Assembly (NCBI GenBank): GCA_014804425.1
Contig: JAAUZV010000007.1
Span: 65,969-129,968, forward strand
Reading direction: 5' to 3'
Length of the DNA stretch: 64,000 bases
Origin: Lachnospiraceae bacterium
GTDB taxonomy: Bacteria > Bacillota > Clostridia > Lachnospirales > Lachnospiraceae
The position numbers and the translations under genes are program-made. Numbering within the stretch: position 1 is the first letter of the stretch; every line of letters starts with the position of its first letter. The notes below the pieces were generated by a model that saw only the letters and a list, made by a program, of their open reading frames with translations, made no database searches and had not been told where the DNA came from. Positions 16,927 to 26,809 of this stretch are shown here, in pieces.

Positions 16927-19494
16927 TTATTTTTCGTATTCCCACTTTTGCAGCAACCCATCCCCGTCAATAAAATATCCCGTATTCTTATCCGTAAGGC
17001 AATAACTTCTGACATCATCGTACGGCAGAATCCGGATCAACTGCCATGTCATAAAATCAGCCGGTCTCGGATTGATATATAATACATATCGATTGGAAGG
17101 CTCCACGACGTTTTTTAACACTACCGCCATCTTCGGCATTCCATCCTCGTAAAACACAACCGGCGCAAGGGAATCCGAATAATAGGCATCCGCATGAACG
17201 GGAACGTCAACACTCTCCCATGTCTCACCGCCGTCCGTCGTGCCGTAGAGATAACTGAGCTCCTGGCGATGACTCACCCCGACATAACCGACATCCTCAC
17301 TACAAAAAGCCATTCCGGTCGGATAACCCGAGACCACACTGCTTAAATCTGCCACAAACGAAAAGCTGTCCCCGCCATCCGTCGTGCGGTAAAGATGCTT
17401 CGCCATCTGACCCAAGGCAGGGTCAGAGCAGACAAGCAGATACCCGTTCTGTGAATCAGCAAAGCTTACATACATTTCCCCGCACCAAAAGTATTCCTGC
17501 AGCGGAATCCGCGTCCTATGCTCCGACACAAGCACCTGTCCGTCCTCATCTCCCGCCGCCGGCTCCGACGTGATCGTCTCTCGAATCAGGAGCGCCTCTC
17601 CGTCAATAGCGGAAACTGCTGCAAAATATGCGGTTTTTTCATCTAAAAAGCATACGGACACCTCCGTACCGCCGCGGTCGGCAAGAAAGCATGCCGGAGC
17701 GTCCGTTGTATCGGTAATCTCTCCCGCCTGTGCAAACGGTAGATCACTTAAAAGCGAAAACTGACCGGCTCCCTCATAGGTATAGAGAATCTGGTCATCC
17801 TCCGTAAGCGCCCAGCCGTGACGTCCGTCCGGAAACATGGCAAACGCTCTCAGCGCCGTCTGCATCATACTTTCATCCGCTTCCGGCTCCGATCGTTCTC
17901 TCCAATATGCCAACAGATCAATGACTGTTGAGGTTCGTATTTCCTCACCGTCATCAAAGAATGAGGATAGCGTGATGTCCATTGACAGCTCAGCCATATC
18001 GGACTCAGACCCGCTGACCGTTAGCGAAAACGTCCTTCCGCTCTCCCAAATATAATCCTCCTGCCCGTGCGCCACAACGCTCGTGCTCCTATATCCGTCG
18101 CCCACACTTTGCCTTTCGGTGATAGAAATCGACCAGTCCTCCGGCGCATGATCACTCACAGGAATTGTGAATGTGAGCGTTCCGTCCCCATCAACCCGAA
18201 TGCTTTCTTTTAATTTTGACAATAATTCGGCATCCGGCGATACCGGCTGCGCAGGTTCGTCCATGCCGTTTCCGTCTGCGCTGCTTCTGTCCGTCACGTT
18301 CTCACCCTCGCCGCCCTCTGCAGCAAGACCGGCTACGTCGTCATTTCCCATATTCGCGCTGCGGTCATCAGCTCCCGTAAACGTGCAGCCGGCGACAAAC
18401 AAAAGCACTGCTGCCGTAAGAAGCGCAGCCCGCACAGATGCTTTCTTTTTCTGTGTGATCGCAAGCAGCCTTCTTTTCAATGTTCTTGCGCTGCTGCTCA
18501 TAGAGGTTGTCGCGGTCAGATACATCCTTCCGCGTTTTAAGGGCACCTGACTGAGCAGACTTCGCCCGTATTCCGCGCACTCCTCCTTTGTGATCTGCGC
18601 GGTCACACCCTCGTCACAGGCAAGCTCACAGTCCTTTGCCGACAGGATCGCTGCTGCCCAGACAAGCGGATGAAACCAGTAAACAGTCAGGCAGACCAGC
18701 CGCACAAGACTCCAAATATGGTCCTTGTGCCGATAATGCTGCTGTTCATGTGCCAGTGCAAACGCATGGTTCTTCTCATCGGCAAGCGCCGTGTCATTCA
18801 GATAAATCGCAGGATGCCACACCCCAAAAAGACAGGGTGTCGCAAGTTTCTCACAGCAATAAACCGGAAGTGTCCTCCTGCCCTCGCTCCTATCTGCCGA
18901 ATTCATCAACACGCGCGTTCGGCGCAGCCGCCCATACAGCGCCATATTGACCATCAGCAAATACAGGCTCATGACCACCGCGCCGGTCAGCCAGATGATG
19001 CCAAGTCGGTTTTTCAGCGCAACAGTCCCTGCAGCCCGCTCTGTCAAGGCGTTCCCAACCATCGCCCCATCCCGCAGACCCCATGTCTCCTGCCGCATGG
19101 AAACATTTTGTGCCGAAACGTCCTGCGCCGCATCATCCAACCGCACGACCGCCGCGCCCTGTCGAACCGTCAGCATCGCAGATTTCCCCTCTTGTCCGGA
19201 CGGCAGATCATCCCCATATCCGTTTTCTCCCGCCACCGTACTTCCGGAATCCCTGACTCCGACATATCCCGGCGATTCCGCCTCCCCGTCAAAGAGCGCC
19301 TGTAAAGACGGCACATAATTCATGATGCTTAAGGGACTGCCCGGCAGCGCGAACGGTAAAGCCAAACGCAGCGCCACGATCAGCCACAGCGCATAGCGCA
19401 TGCGAAAGCTGATCCGTCTGCCCACGATCATTCGAAGCAGTATCAAGAATAGTATCAAAACACTCGAACCGATTAATAAATCCTCCACACTCAT
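16927..19494 (-). CDS. M56 family (BlaR1-like) membrane metallopeptidase with long C-terminal BNR/propeller-like extension
   Basis: HEQQH zinc motif (ALAHEQQHYRHKDH), CELACDEGV; several N-terminal TMs; C-terminus with TTDGGDSFSF and TTDGGETWES Asp-box-like repeats. Confidence 0.85.
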   Translation of the reverse strand: MSVEDLLIGSSVLILFLILLRMIVGRRISFRMRYALWLIVALRLALPFALPGSPLSIMNYVPSLQALFDGEAESPGYVGVRDSGSTVAGENGYGDDLPSGQEGKSAMLTVRQGAAVVRLDDAAQDVSAQNVSMRQETWGLRDGAMVGNALTERAAGTVALKNRLGIIWLTGAVVMSLYLLMVNMALYGRLRRTRVLMNSADRSEGRRTLPVYCCEKLATPCLFGVWHPAIYLNDTALADEKNHAFALAHEQQHYRHKDHIWSLVRLVCLTVYWFHPLVWAAAILSAKDCELACDEGVTAQITKEECAEYGRSLLSQVPLKRGRMYLTATTSMSSSARTLKRRLLAITQKKKASVRAALLTAAVLLFVAGCTFTGADDRSANMGNDDVAGLAAEGGEGENVTDRSSADGNGMDEPAQPVSPDAELLSKLKESIRVDGDGTLTFTIPVSDHAPEDWSISITERQSVGDGYRSTSVVAHGQEDYIWESGRTFSLTVSGSESDMAELSMDITLSSFFDDGEEIRTSTVIDLLAYWRERSEPEADESMMQTALRAFAMFPDGRHGWALTEDDQILYTYEGAGQFSLLSDLPFAQAGEITDTTDAPACFLADRGGTEVSVCFLDEKTAYFAAVSAIDGEALLIRETITSEPAAGDEDGQVLVSEHRTRIPLQEYFWCGEMYVSFADSQNGYLLVCSDPALGQMAKHLYRTTDGGDSFSFVADLSSVVSGYPTGMAFCSEDVGYVGVSHRQELSYLYGTTDGGETWESVDVPVHADAYYSDSLAPVVFYEDGMPKMAVVLKNVVEPSNRYVLYINPRPADFMTWQLIRILPYDDVRSYCLTDKNTGYFIDGDGLLQKWEYEK

Positions 19495-19877
19495 TCCTCC
19501 TTTTTTCGAACAGGAGTCTCGTTTAAGAGTGCAAGCAGACTGTCGCGCTCCTCCTCGGTGATCCCTTTTTGCTGCACAAACGCATTCACCATAAGACCAA
19601 GACTGCCTCCGTATACGCGCTCAAGCAATGTCTCCGTCTCCTCCATTGCCGCCTGAGAACGCGGAATGCACGTCGAATAAAGCCTTGCGCGCTCACCTTC
19701 CTGATAGGCGACCGCGCCCTTGTTCTCCAAACGGTTCAGCATCGTGATGACGGTATGCTTCGTCCATCCATATATAGGTTGTATCTCTGCGGTAAGCTGC
19801 GTAATCGTCTGCGGTTCCTTCCTCCACAGCCGTTCCATGAGCTTCCACTCATTTGCCGATAACTGAATATGTTCCAT
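19491..19877 (-). CDS. BlaI/MecI/CopY family transcriptional repressor
   Basis: LSANEWKLMERLWRKEPQTITQLTAEI...GWTKHTVITMLNRLENKGAV wHTH; overlaps the M56 gene by 4 bp. Confidence 0.92.
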   Translation of the reverse strand: MEHIQLSANEWKLMERLWRKEPQTITQLTAEIQPIYGWTKHTVITMLNRLENKGAVAYQEGERARLYSTCIPRSQAAMEETETLLERVYGGSLGLMVNAFVQQKGITEEERDSLLALLNETPVRKKEE

Positions 19878-19912
19878 ATGAAATCCTCCATCTTTTATAT
19901 AGGTAGTCATCC

Positions 19913-19949
19913 GTCTACCACTAGTATACCCACTGGGTAGACATATGTC
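19913..19949. promoter_or_regulatory. Putative BlaI-type operator region
   Basis: GTCTACC (19913-19919)/GGTAGAC (19936-19942) inverted repeat plus adjacent perfect palindrome GACATATGTC (19940-19949) with an ACAnnTGT core. Confidence 0.5.
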
Positions 19950-20041
19950 AACCCCAAAGTGTAAAAATTTCTTTTCTGATGAAACAAATCATCGCTATCA
20001 TCAAACCATTTCATAATTCGCTAATTCATGAATATTACTTC

Positions 20042-20070
20042 TTGACAAGCGCGCTCTTTTATTGTACTAT
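20042..20070 (+). promoter_or_regulatory. Sigma70/SigA-type promoter for tRNA-Pro
   Basis: TTGACA (20042-20047), 17-nt spacer, TACTAT (20065-20070), about 60 bp upstream of the tRNA. Confidence 0.7.
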
Positions 20071-20131
20071 CTTATAGTCCGAGTTGATTTGTATTTTCTG
20101 ATAGGATTGATTCGGTATCCTATATGGATGA

Positions 20132-20205
<74 letters not shown>

Positions 20206-20218
20206 CTTATTTAGAAAG

Positions 20219-20245
20219 GCATGAGTGATAACGCTCATGCTTTTT
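20219..20245 (+). terminator. Rho-independent terminator after tRNA-Pro
   Basis: GCATGAG-tgataacg-CTCATGC followed by TTTTT. Confidence 0.8.
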
Positions 20246-20267
20246 ATAGGTTTTCTGAAGTATTTCC

Positions 20268-20289
20268 GCTCCCATTCGGGAGCTTTTTT
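20268..20289 (+). terminator. Second hairpin with U-tract downstream of the tRNA
   Basis: GCTCCC-attc-GGGAGC followed by TTTTTTA. Confidence 0.7.
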
Positions 20290-20324
20290 ATTGGGGTGAT
20301 TTAAAAAAGAACTTCCAAAATATA

Positions 20325-20353
20325 TTGACATTATTTTTGAAAATCAATATAGC
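20325..20353 (+). promoter_or_regulatory. Candidate promoter for the GH31 gene
   Basis: TTGACA (20325-20330), 17-nt spacer, TATAGC (20348-20353). Confidence 0.5.
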
Positions 20354-20450
20354 ACAAAAAATATCAATCAGGGAGAGGATTTGTCTTTTATTCTTTGACA
20401 TAATAGGCTTAACGCAGGTTGACGGTTATCATTGCAGAATGGAGAAAAAA

Positions 20451-23336
20451 ATGAAATTAAGCGAATTGAACATTATTGATTTCCAAAAAAACGGAAATGC
20501 TGTTGCATTTCAGACAGATCAGAGTGTACGCATTGTCGTAACATTTATTTCCGACAAAACAGCGGGGCTATATGTGGATTTCAGCGGCAGCTCCGAGCCG
20601 GATCGTTCCTATGCGATTGAAACGCTCCCCACAGTTCTGCCCGAAATAAATGTTTCCGAAACGGACGACAACTTTGTTGTTTCCTCAAAGGAACTTTCCG
20701 TAAGGCTCGGCAAACATCATGCCCGCATTGATTATCTTCGGAACGGCGCCGTGCTCTCTTCCGAAAATGAGATATGCCGTAACGATGACGGTTCGCTGTA
20801 CTGCGCGCATCATATGACTGCAAGCGAGCATTTTTACGGGCTTGGCGAGGACAACGACGCTTACCTCGGAAGCATGGACAGGCGCGGTACAACAAGAGAT
20901 ATGGTGACGGGTCAGCGTATCAATATCGGTCATGTTACCGCAGATATTCCCGTTACATTTTTTATGAGTACCGGCGAAAGCGCACCCTATGGCGTTTTTG
21001 TTGATAACAGTTACAGAATGCTTTTTGATATGGGAAAATCTAAGGATAATGAGTATTTCTGGTATGCGGAGGGTGGAAGCTTCGTTCAGTATTTCTTCTG
21101 CGGCGACAGCTTTACGGATATTCTCAGCGAGTACACCGATCTTACCGGAAAACCCTCGTTACCTCCGTTGTGGACGCTGGGCTATATTCAGTGCAAATGC
21201 TCCTATTGGTGCTGGGACGAGATTGATGAGATTATCGAAACACTGGACGAAAAACACTTTCCGCTGGACTGCATCGTATTCGATTACGATTGGGCGGAAA
21301 ATTTCCATAATTTCAAATGGAACAGGCGTTGGAACGGCGACAGCCCGCGAAAAATAGCCGAATATCGCAGTCAGGGGCTTCACTTTATGGTATCCAATTC
21401 GGGTCCTATGATCCGCAAAGACAGCGATAATTTTCAAAGCGCACTTGATGCGGGGATACTCGCAAAGGACAAGGACGGAAATACTGTCACCTGCGGACAT
21501 TACGGCGGCGAACTGATGGATTTCAGCAATCCCGCAATGAAGCAATGGATTCAGCCGCAGCTAAACAGAGTGCTTGACGATGGGATTGAGAGCTGGTGGC
21601 TCGACCTTACCGAGCCCGAAGGGGACCCCGACGGAACACAGTATTACGGCGGCAGCAAGGAAAAAGTACATAATCCGTTCTGTCTGATGAACGTCAGACT
21701 TTATAACCGGATAACACTTGAATATAACAATAACAAGCGCCCGTTTATCCTTACGAGGACCGGAACCGCGGGAATACAGAAATACAACGCCGCAATATGG
21801 TCGGGCGACGTATTTTCAGATTATAAGACCTTCTCCGCACATATCCCTGAGGCTTTGAACACCGCCATGTCCGGAATACCGCTTTGGACGAGCGACAGCG
21901 GTGGGTTTATGTCCGCTACGAACAACAGCCTTTACAATGAAAATATCTATAAAAACGATCCCGCCGCACATGCCGCATTATATGAACGCTGGCTGCAATT
22001 TGCGTGCTTTTGTCCTATCACAAGAGTCCACCATGCGGGGCAGTCCTCGCCGTTTGTTTTCGGGGAGATGCTTACCGACAGCGCTGCGCATTATGTACGC
22101 CTGAGATATCGCCTGCTGCCCTATATATACTCTTACAATTACAACACGCATATCATGGGAACGCCGATGATGAGAGCGTTGGTATTCGAGTATCCCAATG
22201 ACAAAAACGTTTTCGACATCAGGGACGAATATCTATTCGGGAGCGAGCTGCTTGTCGCACCTGTAACCGCCGAAAGGGCGACCGAGAGAGATGTGTACTT
22301 TCCGGAAGGAAAGTGGTACGATTGGGATTACGGCTACTGCTACGAGGGCGGCAAAAGCTATACCGTATATGCTCCGCAGAACAGAATACCCGTTTTCGCA
22401 AAGGGTGGCTCGATTATTCCCATGATAAAGCAGGTATACCACACAAATGATATCGACTGGAAACACATCGACCTGAAAATATATCCCAGCGGGAAGTGCA
22501 GCTTTGATATGTACGCCGATGACGGAACAAGCTATGAATTTATGCGCGGCGTTTTTACGATCACTCATATTGAATGTGAGGATAATGAAACAGAGACAAG
22601 TATTGTCATCTCCCGTTCCAACTTTTTGTATGCGGCAAATGAATACTGTCTTGAAATTCATGTGAACGCAGAGCCGAAAACAGTCACCTTAGGCGGCAAA
22701 GAGCTTGACAGTTACGGGTACAAGCGCTGCGTCGAAAAGGCGGAGAGCGGCTGGTTTTTTGATAAGTTCAACGGGGTGCTGTATGTTAAAATTCCCGCAG
22801 ATAACGAAATCCTCGAAGAGCTTGTTGTCACAAAAGGAGCGGTAATCAGAAAGCCCTCAGAAAATTCCGAGGAGGAACAGCTATCCGGACAGCTTCCGTT
22901 CCTGCTTCCGCCCGCAAGCGCTCCGTGCCGGATAAACTGCGAGAACTACGACCGCGGCGGCGAGGGCATTTCTTATCACAAGCTGACCGATACCAAAAGT
23001 GAGATATACCGTATGGACAGCGTCATGATTGATCTTTGTGACGATATCGGCGTAGGCTACAATGTAAAGAATATGGTCGGCGGCGAATGGCTCGAATACA
23101 CCGTAAACGTAAGAAAGTCATGTGAGTATGTATTCCGGCTGCGTGTTCGCGGCAATGCAGAGATCAGCGTTGATATTGATTCGCAGAACAGCACGCAGAT
23201 TGTTGCATCACAGGGCGATAAGTGGCAGACCGTATCCTCCTCGCCCATAACGCTTGTTGAGGGGGAACAGGTGGTACGGCTGCTCGTTCATAACGGTAAA
23301 CTAAGTGCAAACTGGTTCGAGATAGAGGAAGCTTAA
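20451..23336 (+). CDS. Glycoside hydrolase family 31 enzyme (alpha-glucosidase/alpha-xylosidase type) with C-terminal CBM6/35-like domain
   Basis: WWLDLTEPEGDP (nucleophile region), AAIWSGDVFSDY, TRVHHAGQSSPF; C-terminal INCENYDRGGEGISYH...WLEYTVNV...NWFEIEEA CBM-like. Start 20451 with SD ggag; 20439 possible. Confidence 0.88.
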   Translation: MKLSELNIIDFQKNGNAVAFQTDQSVRIVVTFISDKTAGLYVDFSGSSEPDRSYAIETLPTVLPEINVSETDDNFVVSSKELSVRLGKHHARIDYLRNGAVLSSENEICRNDDGSLYCAHHMTASEHFYGLGEDNDAYLGSMDRRGTTRDMVTGQRINIGHVTADIPVTFFMSTGESAPYGVFVDNSYRMLFDMGKSKDNEYFWYAEGGSFVQYFFCGDSFTDILSEYTDLTGKPSLPPLWTLGYIQCKCSYWCWDEIDEIIETLDEKHFPLDCIVFDYDWAENFHNFKWNRRWNGDSPRKIAEYRSQGLHFMVSNSGPMIRKDSDNFQSALDAGILAKDKDGNTVTCGHYGGELMDFSNPAMKQWIQPQLNRVLDDGIESWWLDLTEPEGDPDGTQYYGGSKEKVHNPFCLMNVRLYNRITLEYNNNKRPFILTRTGTAGIQKYNAAIWSGDVFSDYKTFSAHIPEALNTAMSGIPLWTSDSGGFMSATNNSLYNENIYKNDPAAHAALYERWLQFACFCPITRVHHAGQSSPFVFGEMLTDSAAHYVRLRYRLLPYIYSYNYNTHIMGTPMMRALVFEYPNDKNVFDIRDEYLFGSELLVAPVTAERATERDVYFPEGKWYDWDYGYCYEGGKSYTVYAPQNRIPVFAKGGSIIPMIKQVYHTNDIDWKHIDLKIYPSGKCSFDMYADDGTSYEFMRGVFTITHIECEDNETETSIVISRSNFLYAANEYCLEIHVNAEPKTVTLGGKELDSYGYKRCVEKAESGWFFDKFNGVLYVKIPADNEILEELVVTKGAVIRKPSENSEEEQLSGQLPFLLPPASAPCRINCENYDRGGEGISYHKLTDTKSEIYRMDSVMIDLCDDIGVGYNVKNMVGGEWLEYTVNVRKSCEYVFRLRVRGNAEISVDIDSQNSTQIVASQGDKWQTVSSSPITLVEGEQVVRLLVHNGKLSANWFEIEEA

Positions 23337-23390
23337 AACCTTGATAGAGGGATAGGAAATCATGAAAAAAATATCGCAGGTGTAATCGCA

Positions 23391-25670
23391 ATGTGTATTA
23401 TTTTATCAATGATATCGGGCTGTACGGGAGACAGCGCTGACTCAGACAAAAAAACTCCCGATGGTACGCCGGAAGAAGTGTCGGTCTCTCCAACAGCGAA
23501 TACCGCGGCAGCAGAAGAAACGTCGGTCTCTTTAACAGTGGATGCCGAGGCAGCGGAAAGGGCGAGATCCGATAGAGAAACTCTTTTGCAGCGCATCGAC
23601 ACGGAATACAACACCTTGCAGACAATAACCGTTCTCGGCAGGGAAATGCCCGACGGAATTGCCGTTTCGGCACTCCAACCGCCGGAGGATACTTCAGAAT
23701 TTCCCTATATAGAGCTGCATGCATCTCCGTCTGCCATTGTGCTTCGCGGCTGGACGCCGACCGACCTGTCTCTTTATGTTCCAAACGGTTATGTTTCTGT
23801 TGAGGTAAAGGGTACAAACGGCGGCGAACGTCTTGAGGTGGGCTTTGAGGAAATCAAGAACGGTCAGAGCGTAAGCGTTACAAAAGTCCTTGACGCGGAG
23901 ATCACCGACGAATGGAATATTGTAACGATCCCGCTCGCAGAGATCGTAGACGAAACGGATCTTTCGGGCGCAAGGCAGTTTTTAATTGGCGGCGAGGATA
24001 TTCAGGTGCGAAATATCACGATCAGCTCGCCCGATAAGGAAAAATTTTTTCCCGAGTTTAAGGTAAATCAGCTCGGTTATACGCCCGGTTCCGAAAAGCG
24101 TGCCTTAGTGAGCGGCTTTCCCGAAAAACTCGCCGTATATGAGGGAGACATCTTCGAGCTTGTTGACAAAACCACAGGCGAGGGGGTTTACTCCGGGCAG
24201 CTTTCTATGATAAGCGAATTTGACCAAGCGTATTCGGGTGAGCAGATACTTTGCGCGGATTTTTCGGATTTCAACGTCGAAGGGCGTTATTATCTCCGGG
24301 CGGATGGCATCGACGATTCCCTTTCGTTTGAAATATCTGAGAGCGTTTATGACGAGCTGTTGACAAACACCATGCGCTATTACTATTACCAGAGAGCCAA
24401 CGAGGAGATCACCGCGGAGTACGGGGGAAACTACATACGCTCCGACCAAACGCCAAAAGACTTTGAAGCGCCGCTCTCCTATGACCGCGATGTGACGATC
24501 GACGTATCGGGCGGCTGGTATGACGCGGGAGATGTTGGTAAGTATGTAAGCCCGGGAGCTACTGCGGTAAACACACTTCTTTGGGCATATTTGATGTTTC
24601 CCGACTGCTTTTCGGACGGACAGAACAATATCCCCGAAAGCGGAAACGGTATCCCCGATATCCTCGACGAAGTTCGCGTTGAGCTTGATTTCCTGTTAAA
24701 AATGCAGGACAATAGCGGCGGTTTTTATATTAAAGTAAAATCAATGAACGAGAACGACGGGGACGGCGACAGAACCGTCTGGGTGGGCGATGGCGACAGA
24801 TGTATCACCAACTCCACCGCCGACTGTACGGCTGTGCTGGCGTTTGCTTCCAAAATCTTCAGAGAATATGATCCTGATTACGCGGATACGCTGCTTGAGG
24901 CAGCCGAAAGAGGCTGGGCATATATTGAAGAAAACCCGAATATCTACATTGCAACAAATTACTCGGGTGAAAACAATGCAAGCTCCGCTTTCTGGGCTTC
25001 AGCATGTGTCTATTACGCAACAGGCAGTGAAAGCGCTCATAGCTGGTTCCTTGGAAATTTCGACAGTTATATCGGCTCTCTGAAAGTGGGTACAAACGGT
25101 CATAATGTCGGTAACATGGGCATTTACGGCTATTATACCTATCTGCTTTGCGAAAACCGCGATGAAGAAGTGGTTTCAAAAATAGCGGAACAGTTTGAGG
25201 GCTGGCAACGCTCCGTTCTCGGAAGATATGACGCTAATCCGTGGAGAATCGCAATAAATGATTGGAGCTTTTGGTGGGGCAGCTTCAATATCATACTCGG
25301 TAACGCTCAGGAAATGTATATAGGCTGCTCGTTGCTCGGGCTTGACACGTCGGACGCTGAGAAGGTTTCGCAAGATGCCGTCAACTTTATCACAGGCGTA
25401 AACCCGATGCGCAAATGCTTTATAACAGGCATGGGTGAGAGCCCGATCAAGTGTACCTTCAGCAATATTTATTATGGGGATTCCTCCAATGGAGTTCCTT
25501 CGGGTTATATGCCGGGCGGCATCAATTCCTACAACGGCGGTATCATTTCGCGTTTCCCGTTGAAATGCTATTACGACAGCGCAAACGATTGGTTCACCAA
25601 CGAGAACGCAATATACTGGAATGCCGTCATGGTGTTCAATTCGGCGCTTGTGGTCAGTAAATCACAATAA
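23391..25670 (+). CDS. Glycoside hydrolase family 9 (endoglucanase-type) lipoprotein; 5' end appears frameshifted
   Basis: CelD-type N-terminal Ig-like region (KVNQLGYTPGSEKRALV), GGWYDAGDVGKYV, IPDILDEVRVELDFLLKMQ, C-terminal NENAIYWNAVMVF. ORF begins inside the signal peptide (see finding). Confidence 0.85.
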   Translation: MCIILSMISGCTGDSADSDKKTPDGTPEEVSVSPTANTAAAEETSVSLTVDAEAAERARSDRETLLQRIDTEYNTLQTITVLGREMPDGIAVSALQPPEDTSEFPYIELHASPSAIVLRGWTPTDLSLYVPNGYVSVEVKGTNGGERLEVGFEEIKNGQSVSVTKVLDAEITDEWNIVTIPLAEIVDETDLSGARQFLIGGEDIQVRNITISSPDKEKFFPEFKVNQLGYTPGSEKRALVSGFPEKLAVYEGDIFELVDKTTGEGVYSGQLSMISEFDQAYSGEQILCADFSDFNVEGRYYLRADGIDDSLSFEISESVYDELLTNTMRYYYYQRANEEITAEYGGNYIRSDQTPKDFEAPLSYDRDVTIDVSGGWYDAGDVGKYVSPGATAVNTLLWAYLMFPDCFSDGQNNIPESGNGIPDILDEVRVELDFLLKMQDNSGGFYIKVKSMNENDGDGDRTVWVGDGDRCITNSTADCTAVLAFASKIFREYDPDYADTLLEAAERGWAYIEENPNIYIATNYSGENNASSAFWASACVYYATGSESAHSWFLGNFDSYIGSLKVGTNGHNVGNMGIYGYYTYLLCENRDEEVVSKIAEQFEGWQRSVLGRYDANPWRIAINDWSFWWGSFNIILGNAQEMYIGCSLLGLDTSDAEKVSQDAVNFITGVNPMRKCFITGMGESPIKCTFSNIYYGDSSNGVPSGYMPGGINSYNGGIISRFPLKCYYDSANDWFTNENAIYWNAVMVFNSALVVSKSQ
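23472..23555 (+). repeat. 42-bp imperfect tandem duplication in the GH9 linker
   Basis: EEVSVSPTANTAAA (23472-23513) followed by EETSVSLTVDAEAA (23514-23555). Confidence 0.8.
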
Positions 25671-25726
25671 AAAGCATTCGCACCTTTTGATTAAATTGAT
25701 GCGCAGAAATAGGCACAATACGACAC

Positions 25727-25755
25727 AGCGGGCAACCATGAGTGAGTTGCCCGCT
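25727..25755. terminator. Hairpin between convergent GH9 and araC-type genes
   Basis: AGCGGGCAAC..GTTGCCCGCT, 10-bp perfect stem; weak U-tract, so termination is uncertain. Confidence 0.45.
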
Positions 25756-26588
25756 TACATGTTTGGGTGTTCTTTCATAAACTGCTTCGGAGAACAGCCG
25801 TATGTTTTTTTAAAAATATGGTAGAAATGACTGAGACTGTTGAATCCGCACATAAAGCAAATATCGATGATCTCATGAGAACTGTTTAGAAGAAGCTCCG
25901 CAGCATAGCCTATACGTTTCTGATTGATGAATTCCGTCGGGGTCATGTTCAGATATTTTCTAAATTCACGCGTAAGATGTTCTTGAGAGGTTCCGGAAAA
26001 TTCCAGCAGCTTTGGCAGTCCTTCGGTGAAATTCTGCTTGTTGTTCATTTTATCAAGAAGGCTGCGCAGGCGATTGGGAATAGCGACACTCTGCTCTGCT
26101 CCGGCTGACAATATTCTGTAGAGAACGGACGGAAGAAGCCCTCTGAAATAGAGCTTGCGCTCATCGGGTAATGTGTGCAGACCGATATAAAGCAGTTTGC
26201 GTTCCATGTCCGCCAGATCATAGCCGTTAAGCACCATGTCAGGCGGAAAGCTGCTTTTGGTAAATAAGAGAGGGCTTATGCCCATGAACACGCAGGCAGA
26301 CTCAAATTCGTTGACGGGAAATCCAACCGAGATCAGTTCAAAATCATGTTTGTTGAAGCTCTCGTAGCTATGGCTGTCCCCTGGGCGAATGAATACCAGA
26401 GAACCGCGCGTAAGCAGCTTGTTCTCACCATTTATAAAGTGGATCGCCTTTCCCTTTACGACAAAGAAAATTTCGTAAAAATCTATGTGATTATGAAGCG
26501 GATAGGTTTCAGCCACGCTGTGCTGATGAAGAAATCCGCAGCCGCTGCGGCAGTTTTCGGGGGAAAGCTCCAGCTTGATCGCGTCCAT
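25755..26588 (-). CDS. AraC family transcriptional regulator
   Basis: N-terminal cupin (HNHIDFYEIFFVVKGKAIHFINGE), C-terminal double HTH (IIDICFMCGFNSLSHFYHIFKKTYGCSPKQF). Confidence 0.92.
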   Translation of the reverse strand: MDAIKLELSPENCRSGCGFLHQHSVAETYPLHNHIDFYEIFFVVKGKAIHFINGENKLLTRGSLVFIRPGDSHSYESFNKHDFELISVGFPVNEFESACVFMGISPLLFTKSSFPPDMVLNGYDLADMERKLLYIGLHTLPDERKLYFRGLLPSVLYRILSAGAEQSVAIPNRLRSLLDKMNNKQNFTEGLPKLLEFSGTSQEHLTREFRKYLNMTPTEFINQKRIGYAAELLLNSSHEIIDICFMCGFNSLSHFYHIFKKTYGCSPKQFMKEHPNM

Positions 26589-26809
26589 TTGGAACCAGCT
26601 CCTTGTTTTGGTATAATTGAATCATTACACAAATATGCTTTGCGGTCAAGTGCAACAGAAAAGTAGAAAATGGTGTTGCTTACAATCCTAAGAGATTAAA
26701 CAGTTGTATTTTAGGCAGATATTGTCTATAGTGAAATTATCCTGTAAATTGTATGTTTGTGCAGGTGTCAGAAGATCAGAAATAAAGGGACATGGAAAAA
26801 GGAGGAAAT

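Noticed and set aside
26652-26679. GCAACA..TGTTGC inverted repeat between AraC and CE2-like genes as an AraC site
   Set aside because: Arms are only 6 bp with a 16-bp spacer; plausible but too weak to claim.
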